Assembly: GCA_000320545.1 (NCBI GenBank)
Contig: ADNK01001377.1
Coordinates: 1-30,963, forward strand
From: Bigelowiella natans CCMP2755
Taxonomy: Eukaryota; Cercozoa; Chlorarachniophyceae
DNA length: 30,963 nucleotides
Direction of reading: 5' to 3'
In this document: positions 21,902 through 30,963 of the stretch, piece after piece
Numbering within the stretch: position 1 is the first letter of the stretch
Layout of the letters: the number at the start of each line of letters is the position of its first letter
Translations under genes and position numbers: made by a program
Notes under the pieces: model-generated
Told to the model about the DNA's origin: nothing
The model's input: only the letters and a program-made list of their open reading frames with translations
The model's database searches: none

Positions 21902-22403
21902 GTTGGCTGTCTTGCGTTAGGGCCATTGAAAATATCGCGGCGAGGGGTAGGCGGGAATCTTTTTACGCAGTTTCCTTCTTCCTTTCGTCTTTTGTACACT
22001 GATGGAAGAGTAACTTAGTGCACATGCGAGTGGGGTGAACAAATCTACCAATCGAATTCGCGAATTCCGCGCCATCCCGCAGTCGTACATCGAAGACGGA
22101 TTGCGTTTGGGCTCGAACTTAGTAAATGGTGCTTATCAATTGCACCGTGCCCACCAGTCAAACTGGAATGAGGTTGTCGCCTCTCATGCTTTCTGGGGAT
22201 TTCTTGATAATTTGACCATTGCCTGATATTACCTGACAGAACTGAAACAGAAACCGCGGATCACCAAGTATTTAATGAGGGAGCTTCCTTTGAACTACGC
22301 CTTTTGTGGAATGCCATTAATACCTTCATCTCTTTTCATCATCAAATCCGACTCCCTAAGAACGATAGTTTTGTATCGATGTTTAGTTTAAAAGAGACCG
22401 AAC
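21902..22403. promoter_or_regulatory. Divergent intergenic region between membrane-protein and coiled-coil genes
   Basis: 502 bp separates the two start codons, close in size to the 516-bp divergent region at 12794-13309. It contains a GTG-initiated 63-codon frame (22035-22226, described separately) and a perfect 14-bp palindrome GAATTCGCGAATTC at 22054-22067. Confidence 0.45.
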
Positions 22404-22433
22404 ATGGAGATTGGTCAAGCACTAGAATGTAAG
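22035..22433 (+). other. Possible two-exon small protein overlapping the coiled-coil start (doubtful)
   Basis: An open frame from GTG 22035 encodes a basic, well-mixed peptide (NRIREFRAIPQSYIEDGLRL). A donor GTTGTC after AACTGGAATGAG (about 22171) and a CAG acceptor near 22240 would join it to a second frame (with FELRLLWNAINTFISF) ending at the TAA 22431-22433, overlapping the coiled-coil ATG in another frame. No ATG start is found and no family is recognised. It may be a conserved short protein with an unseen first exon, or chance. Confidence 0.25.
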
Positions 22434-23125
22434 ATCAGAGAAGTTCGAAATGAAAATGAACAGTTGCTCAAGCAAAGAGAGTTGCTCAAAGAAGAATTGG
22501 AAACAATAAAATCTGAGGTACCAGAATTCAGAACTCTTTGTTCGATATCTTAATTCCTAAATGAATAGTTTTTTTAAAATCACTTGAGAAGGCTACAGTT
22601 TTTTTTTATTTCTTAGGAAACTGAGTTTGTTTCGATTTCTAGGAAACTAACATTCGCAGTGAAAATGCTCGGATGGAAGCGAAATGTTCTGAGCTACGTA
22701 ATCAGCTTTCCAGACTTAAGCTAACTGAGAATGAGCAAATCAATGAATTGCAAAATTCTGAGAATAATAGAAAGGAGGCTTTGAATGAATGGTTCGAATA
22801 TCTTGAAGATGTTAGTGTAAAGCTAACAGAAAACCTTAAAATGATTAATCAAATCTGCGAGAAGATTGACATGCGTTCACACAATGAAGAGATGGATGCA
22901 GATGCATGCAAAAATCTTGAGGAAAAATTGACGTCTCAAGAGAGAAAAAATGTCAGTTTAGAGTCGCTAGTTTTGGGTTCTTCTTCGAGTATGATGATGA
23001 GCGTAAGTTCAATTTCGGAAAATTTGCCTTCAACCGATAATCGCCAAGCTGTTGGCAAGGGTGGAACTTGCTCAATGGATGTGACGCTTGTGGATGAATC
23101 ACCAGCCGGTCAAATCTTGCACTGA
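22404..23125 (+). CDS. Small coiled-coil protein, function unknown
   Basis: Two exons, 22404-22517 and 22643-23125, give 198 aa. Residues 1-110 are a long Leu/Glu/Lys/Asn-rich heptad-type coiled coil (NENEQLLKQRELLKEELE onward), with a single WFEYLEDVSV patch and a KMINQICEKID segment. The C-terminal 60 residues are Ser/Met-rich and polar. Proportions are reminiscent of small kinetochore, centrosome or axoneme coiled-coil subunits, but no signature allows a name. The intron (22518-22642, 125 nt) ends at a TTTCTAG acceptor. A near-duplicate TTTCTTAG acceptor lies 25 nt upstream and would shift the frame. The gene is convergent with the E3 ligase gene. Confidence 0.68.
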
Positions 23126-23832
23126 TCGATTCAACGGATCTAGGGATGCAAATGTTGTTGCGTTTGATTGCCCGTAAAATGCATTAAAATCAGATTCGCA
23201 CAGCTTTGGTGAAGCCATTGACTAGATTGTAAGTAATTCAAGTGGCTTATAGCCGAAATGGAAAGCATTACTACCCACGTAGCAGTGACAATTGAAAATC
23301 TCCATTGCTGCATTGTTCTCTGAGACCCAAAGGCGACAATGAGCCCCTTTCAGTGTCGTCGCATCGCATGCATGCAACAAATGCACAATCATTGAAATGC
23401 GGCGGTTTAACATATCAATTTTCTAGTTTTCTTTCCGTAGCCATCATAATCAATGCCTAGCGTGTCTATTTCATCGCGTGCCCTGTCTAGCTGTGTGCAA
23501 TGTGCAGTGGCCGATCTAGTGATGTTCTATGATCATTGTTGCTATGGCCATTGCGAATGGTTCAAAAGCATTTTGGACAGTACACATCTAGACATGTAGT
23601 ACATGTATAACCCAAGATGTGTACACAAATTGTGTCTATACAAGCAGCGTTGTAACATACTTCTTGAGATCATGGACATCACATCATGTACGCATTACGT
23701 ATTGTATTCTCAACTGAAGCGTACACACACCATCCTAGCTAACGCTAGCGAACTGGATGAAAAACTATGTGTCTGGTCATTCGGCAAATGTCTGAGGAAT
23801 TTCGATACACACTCGATTCATAGTGCTGACTA
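23126..23832. other. Convergent intergenic region with CTAG-enriched sequence
   Basis: 707 bp between two gene ends. About nine CTAG words occur, including a TGTCTAGCTGTG at about 23484 that resembles the tandem repeat unit at 10945. GCATGCATGC-like words and many TGCA/ATGC words are also present. No convincing coding frame. Confidence 0.6.
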
Positions 23833-25527
23833 CTATAACGTGTGTGTCGATGAGCTTTGTCTGTCAAGAATTCTGGACGCCCATCCTTGAGTGTAAGAGT
23901 ATGCCATGGTCCGCCAATTGTTGGATCTGCCCCTCAGTCGTGGAGGAGGGGGCGATTGTCCATGGCTGCTCGAGTTGCGTGATGATAAGTTATGTTGAAA
24001 TGCCCTTTTGACGTCTGGTTGGCGGTGTTGAACCACGTTAGAGCCTAAGCTGTTGCTTCCAGTGCTGGAATCTTTGCCCTCAGAGCGACGTTGCGACCTT
24101 GTTTGTGTATCTCGATGATGAAGCCGCGCACGGGTCACCTGGAGCAGTAATTGACTATGAGCCTGTCTGCCATTGTCACAGAACGGAAAATACATCGTGT
24201 ACCTGCGTTGGAGGTGCTTCTTCTGCAGCAGTAATAACATGCTGCAGAGGACTTCTTCTGTCCCTACCTATTGTCCCAGCTCCTGAACCTCCACTGTGGG
24301 TCTCCCTCCTCGCCTTGGTGGCATTGATCGGCGGGTCTAGAATGCTACGGGCGCAAATCGGACACTTGTCGCTGTGATGGAGCAACCTAAAAAGATTTAG
24401 GAAGGGTGAGCGGGTTCATCGAGGCAGAACTGCAAACAACATGACAGTTCAGTTGAACACAAACACACACAAACACACGCACACAATTTATATATGATAT
24501 TGGTGTTTGCGCCTTAGCTACGTGTCCTAGGTAAAATCCTTCCAGATTCTAGAGCAATACCATGGATCTATGCAGGCTGCATGAAAACCGTGGTTGCAAG
24601 GTAACGCCTTTATCTGCTCTCCACTGTACAAAATGAAAATATGAAAAACATCAGCATAAGGTCGTCATCCTCACCATTATTCTGTCATCATGCATCCCTC
24701 TCCCCAACCTTGTTTCTCCCACGCTTTCATCATCACGAATACACTGTAATAGCGAAGAAAATACCTTTGGAAGTCTTCAAAACAGACTGTGCATGTGGGA
24801 TTGATCACTTGACGTGCTGAGGCCTCGGACGTGTGCTTGGAGGAGGGAAAGAAGGAGATAGAGAGGGGACAATTACATGAAAAAGTAGATAGCATGGGTC
24901 GCAAATACGCACACAGGCACGCATATACGCCGCACAAACACTACATCGCAAGCCTAAATACAAGGATCTTTCCCAAAGCGGGTATAATTATTCACTACTA
25001 CTACAATTACAACTGCTACCTTGAGAGCGTTGGGGCCGATACTGGTATTTCGCTGCTGCTGCTGCGACATTCGGAGAGACTCTGTAACCACCAATATTTC
25101 AACATTAGTAAGTAAGAAGTGCGAAATGCTGAGTGATGACAAAGATAACGTATATATCATGTAAAAATGCACGAGCACTCTGCTGCTTCTACTACTACGG
25201 CGTGCAACCTTGTTCAGCGGCCTCAAGATCGCTGTCGAGAGGTACATAGTCTACCAGAGGCATCTCCTGCACAGCAGGCTGCCGCCTCCTGATAAAAACC
25301 GCCATTCAAATACGATCGCCTCACGCCACAACCGCACCGCATCGGTGTTTGTCCACACACCTACCTCCTCGCGATGTAGTGCGCCATAAATTTACGTGTC
25401 CAGTATGATAGCCCGAGCATCAGCCACATGAATGGCATTAATGGATGTCGCGGCTGCGAAACAGGTGAAAACAAATCAACACTGCTCCATCCCGCTTCGA
25501 GCAAGTGTTCCTGCTTGATGCTCTCTT

Positions 25528-25579
<52 letters not shown>

Positions 25580-27011
25580 CTTTTCTCTTTATTTTCCCTC
25601 TTGTTCTTTCGTGTCTACTACATCCATTGTGTGAGGGGAGAGCTCTTCGTCCCGCCTCAGAGTTGCGTAGAACGTTTCGCCTTCCTGGAGGAAGGAAAAG
25701 GAGAGAAAGCAAGTCCAAAGCTCTCTCATCGTATGATTACAGTATTGGAAGATCAGCATACAATGCTTGTTCACAGCAGAGCAAGTATGCGAGATAGGAA
25801 ATGGGTGAGAGTAGCATCGGGTATAACGTTTGATTGCACAGATAAGAAACAAAAATACTTTTGCGTTGAGAATCTTCGCCTTTATCTGTTGGTAGGAAAG
25901 TCCTTTGATAAACATCACGGGCATCGATTTCGAGATCTCGTCTTGGCTTCCGGCTTCAGGCTTCATGCTAACGATGGCCATGTCATCAATCACCAGTATT
26001 GGAGAATATCAGTGCAAAAATCGAAATGGTATTTTGTTATTTCACAAGGCTGTTTTGCTGTCAAGGCTGTATTGTTGCGGTCATTTAGACGACTCCTGTC
26101 GGCGGAATAAATAATACCTGTACAGGACTCTTCCGTCAGGATCGTGGTCGCCAACGACAACTCCTATCGCTCCAGCATTCTGTGCGTGACGGGCCTTCTC
26201 CAGGAATGTGCAGCCTCCGCGTAGTATCAGTAGAATCTTGCCCTTGTGATTTGCAAAGAGAAGAGGAACGGAAGGGGGGGTTGGGATTTTAATGCAGCAA
26301 AAAAGGGGAGAGGGAATATATTAATTTTGGAAGGTGCTCGTAATCAACACTTATTCAACCCCCTTGGAAGGGGGTGTCACTGTATGCAGGGAGGGGATTA
26401 AACTGGTGGAGGAGAGAGGTCAAGACCTCGGTGAGGTTTTTATTCAGCTGGCTGCATGCCTCCTCAGATTTCCCCGTCAATAGAACCAGCTGTTACAAAT
26501 ACACGTTCAGGGCACATCACCTCAGTTTAAAACGTTTTTGACTAATTGAGTTCTCGGAAATTCCCAACATAGTTTGACGGCGATGTGTGGAATGAGCTCT
26601 CCCTCTTAAGAAAGCTGTGATTTATTATCTTTTAGTTCGAACGAGGAAGAGTAGACCACCTGTCCAGTGATATTGTAAGGCTGCTGAGCTCCAAAGGTTG
26701 CCGTAACGTGCCTCACAGACATAGCGCTAACGAGTAATGAACTTGCATTTAGATTCTCCCCAGGATGTAGTGGTCAATAGCATTTAACAAAATTTTGGCA
26801 ATACAATACTTCATCGATTAACTCCTCGTGCATTTCAGCGACATTTATTCTTAAATGGAATAAAGAAGTAAATAGTGGCTCACGTGGAGTTGTCCACGGG
26901 TTGTCCTGCATCCCCATCTTGCTTGTTGTACACGAGGAGACCATCAGTCATGCTCACGATGCAAATCAGCAGCGTGCACAACTTCGTAATCGAGAGCTTT
27001 GAGGTAGTCAT
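23833..27011 (-). CDS. PA-TM-RING-H2 E3 ubiquitin ligase (RMR/RNF13/GRAIL type)
   Basis: Thirteen exons give a 477-aa single-pass endomembrane ubiquitin ligase. The signal peptide is about 1-24. The luminal protease-associated domain (about 45-165) contains RGGCTFLEKARHAQNAGAIG. The TM helix (about 189-207) has MPFMWLMLGLSYW. The cytosolic RING-H2 has Cys277, Cys280, Cys295, His297, His300, Cys303, Cys315 and Cys318, with the E2-contact residues Ile/Val279 and Trp307 in place. The tail is Ser/Arg/Pro-rich. Exons: 26884-27011, 26660-26726, 26427-26489, 26118-26242, 25859-25967, 25622-25684, 25365-25453, 25209-25288, 25020-25081, 24765-24835, 24561-24623, 24203-24386, 23833-24162. Introns are mostly 127-184 nt; the last is 40 nt, and if retained the protein ends about nine residues after exon 12. 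Known family role: sorting or turnover of cargo at vacuole, lysosome or endosome membranes. Confidence 0.92.
25530..25576. repeat. (CT)n microsatellite in E3 ligase intron 6
   Basis: About 22 CT units, GA on the transcript strand, fill the middle of the 168-nt intron 25454-25621. Confidence 0.97.
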
Positions 27012-28172
27012 TGAGATGTCGTCCAACGTGAGCAAGCACCTCCTACAAATTCTCCTCTCAATGGGAAAGGAGAATCGTTGCTGGCGACGAAACGAAGCGA
27101 GGTGGAAAACACACAAAGAACGGTTTTCGCTTAAGTTTGTTACACCGCCCCCACTTGTCCTCCTCGCTAGCACTTGTCAGTCTGCTGAAACCACCCAATC
27201 GACCAAGTACTCCTTCCTACCTAGAGAAGGATCAGGCCACCACCATTCATGAGCGTGATTCTGTAATGAGAACGCCTTTTCCGCTCATTAATGTAATAAA
27301 TGTCCTGCGATTCCGTTCGATCTAGTTTATTTGACGTAGAAAGAGATTGTAGGATATTTTAAAGAAGATACAAGGACATCTTGCTCGATAGCAGACTAAA
27401 TTCTATGGTCCCTTCGAGCCGCTCTGATCGCTGGAAGTTCGACTTTCGAATTTAGGAATGCTATGGAAGGCGAAGTCTGAGAATTGCGGTAAAAAGAATA
27501 ATTCGGTATATCAGATCGGAGGTTTGATTGAATTCGCCGATGGCATGCGTGAGACTCATGCCGAGCAATTTGCTACTAAAACTTCCGGCAATTTATTCAT
27601 AAATAACATAAACAAATCAATTTCGGTACTACGTCAACGATAAAAGATAACTTTCACTAGCTACACAGATGTATCTCGTTCTATGAAAGATAATAAGCTT
27701 TATTCAATACGACATACATATGTATTTAGTATATTTAATAATGCCCTTAAATTCTTCTGTTTCTGTAGAGTGGCTGCGATTTAAAGTCTGATATTTTAGA
27801 AGAGTTAGTAATCTTAACTCATCTGTGTCCGTAGGAGTTGACTTCACCATGCCAACTAGGTATGCAGAAAGAACGAGTGGGGGGTGGGGGGGCACAGGGT
27901 ATACAGACAAGAGGGATGAAGTGTCATACGAAGTACTGGGATGTTAAATGCTGATACAGAAAAAAAAAGGGGAACGAGGGAGATAGCTGAGGGTTAACAC
28001 GAATGTTGTTCTCTCGAAGCAAATGAAAATTACTGCTGTAGATTGGGATGTATAGTGAGAACGGGTGGTTAGCGCGCGTCTCTTTGGGAGTACCACTATT
28101 TCATTTCTCTTTAGTTACACATGAAAGTTTGTTAGATCAGGCAAAGAAATTAAATTATTTCAATCTATGTAG
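27012..28172. promoter_or_regulatory. Divergent region between E3 ligase and RPL7, including the RPL7 leader
   Basis: About 1.1 kb. It should contain the RPL7 promoter and its first small exon plus an intron ending at 28172. Short frames (27458-27643 and others) lack support. A G-run occurs at 27880-27891 and an A-run at 27960-27968. Confidence 0.5.
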
Positions 28173-28881
28173 GGTTCCTGAGTCTCTGTTGAAGAAGAGA
28201 AAGCGCAATGAAAAACTCGCAAAAGCGAAGGCTGAAAAGGAAGCAGCTGACGCAAAGAAAGCTTCTACTGCTAAGGAAGAAGCCTTCAAGCGCGCAGAGA
28301 AGTACGTAAAGGAATACCGCAGTACTGAGAAAGAGATTATTTCATTGAAGAGAAAAGCTAAGATGGACGGTGACCTCTTCTTACCTGCTGAGAGGAAGGT
28401 GCTCCTCGTCGTGCGCATCCGCGGTATCAACCGTATGGCTCCTAACACTCGCAAGATCCTGCAACTTCTCCGCCTTCGCCAAATCCAAAACGCAACCTTC
28501 CTTCGCGTCAACAAAGCTACACTGAACATGCTGAAGAGAGTGGAACCTTACGTCACTTACGGCGAGCCTTCCTTACGAACAATTCGCGAGCTCATCTACA
28601 AGCGTGGATACGGTAAGGTCAACGGTCAGCGTATTCCTCTGTCCGACAACAAGGTGATCGCTGATTCTCTCGGTAAGCACGATATCATCTGCATGGAAGA
28701 CCTAATCCACGAGATCTTCACCGTTGGTCCTCACTTCAAAGAAGCAAACAAATTCTTGTGGCCATTCAAACTGTCTTCCCCTCTTGGAGGTTACAAGGCT
28801 AAGAGAAAGAACTTCGCTGAGGGCGGGGACGCTGGCGATCGCGATGAATACATCAATAAGCTTGTCCGCCGAATGAATTAA
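28173..28881 (+). CDS. RPL7: 60S ribosomal protein L7 (uL30), main exon
   Basis: Component of the large cytosolic ribosomal subunit. The exon encodes 235 residues from [15 protein letters not shown] to the C-terminal [10 protein letters not shown], aligning over its full length with eukaryotic L7 (about 245 aa). Hallmarks are [59 protein letters not shown] and [16 protein letters not shown]. The first residues must lie in an upstream exon, because the conserved start follows an acceptor (CTATGTAG, ending 28172). One in-phase option is ATG 28048 with a donor at about 28065, giving MYSENG; it is weak. The frame stays open back to 28048 without splicing, but those residues are not L7-like. Codons are strongly C-ending (cgc, atc, aac), unlike the neighbours, as expected for a highly expressed gene. 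Confidence 0.95.
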
Positions 28882-29899
28882 GTAGCAAGTTATGTGAATT
28901 TAACAGGACTAAATGTGTCATCTATCCTAAAATCATCCTCTCTGCACACTTGTCTTGCACACATAAAATTATTCAGTCTATAGTCTCTTTCTTCTCATAT
29001 CTACGTATCTCCTCTTCTCATTCTCTATCTCTTTCCAATGCGATGCAATGAAGCTGACATCGCACTCTGCATGATTTTCGAGCCAAGCTGATGCGAACAA
29101 CACAGTGATGATTACACCTTTTATTCTAGCCTTGCGCAGGCACAATAATCAATCTAGCAATGCCAGAACAGAGCACAAAATAAAGCTACATATTTATTGG
29201 GTACGTACACGCGCACGCCGCCGCCATACAAAACATGTACGTTGCGTGTGAAATTGACGTGTGAATTGTCGTTAAAATCAAATCACAATCTGGCCAACGT
29301 GTGCGCGGCCCCGCACCGCGGGTGTGTAGGCTTGCACACTAGCGTACGTAGATGAAGCATGTGGTGATGGGCTGGCTAATTATTGTGCTATATATTTCAA
29401 AAATCCGCGCTAGCTGCATGCGCATGACAACATATCGTATCTTTCGTTCATGCACTATACGATACGACGTTAACCACGTACGCACACTCGTCTTGCTTTG
29501 TTTAGCTACATATATCGCACAAAAAAGCGCGCAGCATCTGCTACAGTCGTAGTAGGAATAAGCTGTCAGCCGCGTTAGTCCCGCCAGACGCTACGCAGCG
29601 CTGCACGCGCGCGCTGTTCCGGTTATTCGGGGGACGAACATTATAGCAGCTTCAAATTTGTGCAACACAAAAGTTCAGTGACAGTAGAACTAAAATTACC
29701 TTATTTATTTCAGCATTAAAATCTACATGCACAGCATCGCACCACTAGCTGGCCGAATTACGAAATCACCTAAATTATTCTAATTTGCGGAGCGAGGAGA
29801 GGCATCAATGCAGATAAACCTCCCGTTATATTATTACACCTATCTGATGACGAAGATGATGCCAATATCGTTTTTACAAAACAGATTCTTTTATTCAGA
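28882..29899. other. Convergent intergenic region, GCGC/TAGC-rich
   Basis: About 1 kb after the RPL7 stop. From 29200 to 29620 there are about ten GCGC words plus GTACGTAC, GCATGCGCATG and CGTACG palindromic words in an AT-rich background. RPL7 polyadenylation presumably lies near 28960-29180 (AATAAA-like words at 29178). No coding signature in the 66-codon frame 29352-29552. Confidence 0.5.
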
Positions 29900-29928
29900 T
29901 TACATCAACTGCTTGGCAACCTTAGGAA

Positions 29929-29969
<41 letters not shown>

Positions 29970-30963
29970 ACGCGCACACAAACAACAAAAACAAACATGT
30001 GAATGAGTGGGGTGACGAGAAGAGAACTCCGGAAGAGGTCTGGAGAGAGCTGTTGATACCCTTACCATTCTCATCATCACCCCCCCCCTCCTTCACCAAC
30101 ACGTTCAACTACGATGTACTCCTCTTCCTCCTCCTCCTCCTCCTCCTCCTACTACTACTATAGAATGGCTGCCACACACACACACACACACGCACACGCA
30201 CACCTGTTTTTGGTAATAGGTCTCATTCAACCATCCGGGTTTACCGACACCCATCATCGCCAGTGCTCTCTCGCTCATCAGCAAGCTCTCCTCTGACGGC
30301 ACATCGTCACACCGTAGCAAAACACAAACAACACAGCTCCTTCTTCAGATATCCTTGCTAGCGAAAGAAAGGGAACTAAAAACCGCTTTTCAAGAAGCTG
30401 GAAATCATAGAGCCTCTTTCTTCCTCCTCCTTCTCCTCCTCCCCCTCCCTCGCCCCTCCCCCCCTTTCCCTCATCCTCCCACACTATAGCGACCTGCCCA
30501 GTCTCCGTACATCTGCGCGGCCTCGGTGGCACGATAGTCGTTGTTGGCCAAAAAGACGCCCGCATCGGCACCGAAGGGGCTGTGGTCGGGTTTCAGGGAT
30601 TTAGTTAAAGCGACGCATCCAGAAAAGGAAGCTTTCTTAGCGGCAGCTCACTCGCGACGATGGCAATGATGATGATGATGATGATGATGATGGTTATGAT
30701 GATGGCTATGCTTCTTACGTTAGGAGCATTTGTGCGTAGGACTTCTCCGTCAGCCCTTCCACTCCACATGCAGACGCTAGCGTGCCCTTTTTGTAGTACA
30801 CCTTTCGGGGGGGGGGGGGGCGAAGGGAATGGCTTCCGTTATTCTCCCGCACGCGGACATGTTGATAGCGAAGGCTACTGGCGCTATCGAAAAGCACCCC
30901 AGATGCTTCTTTTGCCGGCCACACTGGGCAAAAAACTACTGCTGCTACTACTACTACTACTAC
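29900..30963 (-). CDS. 3' exons of an unidentified multi-exon gene, running off the right edge
   Basis: Three exons can be supported. 30719-30801 and 30483-30635 join in phase (83-nt intron) to a peptide with CMWSGRADGEVLRTNAPN followed by KASFSGCVALTK and FGADAGVFLANNDYRATEAA. A third exon ends at 30204 with SERALAMMGVGKPGWLNE; its acceptor is near 30305 but not resolved. A possible last exon ends VAKQLM at the TAA 29900-29902, after a CA/TG-rich intron. Upstream open sequence (30830-30924) may be another exon. The blend of Gly/Ala/Asp and aromatic residues looks like a globular soluble enzyme, but I do not recognise the family. Introns contain CA, GAT, CCT and poly-G repeats. Confidence 0.45.
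29932..29965. repeat. (CA)n microsatellite
   Basis: About 16 CA units in a presumed intron of the right-edge gene. Confidence 0.97.
30120..30163. repeat. CTC/CTA trinucleotide repeat
   Basis: A run of CTC units passing into CTA units. A short CA repeat follows at 30174-30202, directly abutting a predicted splice donor (30203) on the minus strand. Confidence 0.9.
30664..30705. repeat. ATG/GAT trinucleotide repeat in an intron
   Basis: About eight consecutive ATG-phase units with a degenerate tail, inside the intron 30636-30718 of the right-edge gene. Confidence 0.9.

Noticed and set aside
25476-25718. Glu-Arg repeat frame over the CT microsatellite
   Set aside because: It is the antisense reading of a (CT)n tract lying inside a well-supported intron of the E3 ligase.
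29905-30108. Cys-Val repeat frames over CA repeats
   Set aside because: Simple dinucleotide repeat translation, not a protein.
1-30963. Transposons, retroelements, viral insertions, tRNA or rRNA genes, CRISPR arrays
   Set aside because: I saw no reverse transcriptase, integrase or transposase motifs, no long terminal or inverted repeats, and no recognisable tRNA or rRNA sequence; microsatellites are irregularly spaced simple repeats.

Overview
This is nuclear DNA of an intron-dense, probably unicellular eukaryote. Coding regions are split by many short GT-AG introns. I rebuilt them by hand, requiring GT...AG ends, unbroken phase and continuity with protein families. There are no operons, Shine-Dalgarno sites or prokaryotic genes. 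The lineage cannot be fixed from sequence alone. A single-celled protist or alga fits the mix of metazoan-like families (FHIP, Rolling stone, PA-TM-RING) with very compact genes.

Layout, left to right: phosphatidylinositol 4-kinase N-terminal part (-, 1-2819, kinase domain off the left edge); small predicted secretory protein (+, 3928-4533); YJU2/CCDC94 splicing factor (-, 5418-7150, complete, 6 exons); highly charged orphan (+, 9051-10463, 5 exons); Rolling-stone-like membrane protein (-, 11352-12793, 10 exons); FHIP/RAI16-like dynein-adaptor subunit (+, 13310-18366, 33 exons); polytopic membrane protein (-, 19143-21901, 12 exons); small coiled-coil protein (+, 22404-23125, 2 exons); PA-TM-RING-H2 E3 ubiquitin ligase (-, 23833-27011, 13 exons); ribosomal protein L7 (+, to 28881); an unidentified multi-exon gene (-, from about 29900 off the right edge).

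These eleven genes alternate strand without exception, so every intergenic region is either convergent or divergent. The five convergent gaps are all about 0.7-1.0 kb and have odd word composition. Three are crowded with CTAG and two with GCGC. The large divergent gap at 7151-9050 carries six CACGTG sites.

Intron size also varies by block. Genes from 9 to 22 kb have introns mostly of 51-83 nt. The PI4K, YJU2 and E3-ligase genes have introns mostly of 100-320 nt, which hold most of the homopolymers and microsatellites.

Functionally the genes are unrelated housekeeping and membrane-trafficking genes: lipid kinase, FHF adaptor, endomembrane E3 ligase, splicing and translation. I see no mobile element, CRISPR, rRNA or tRNA.
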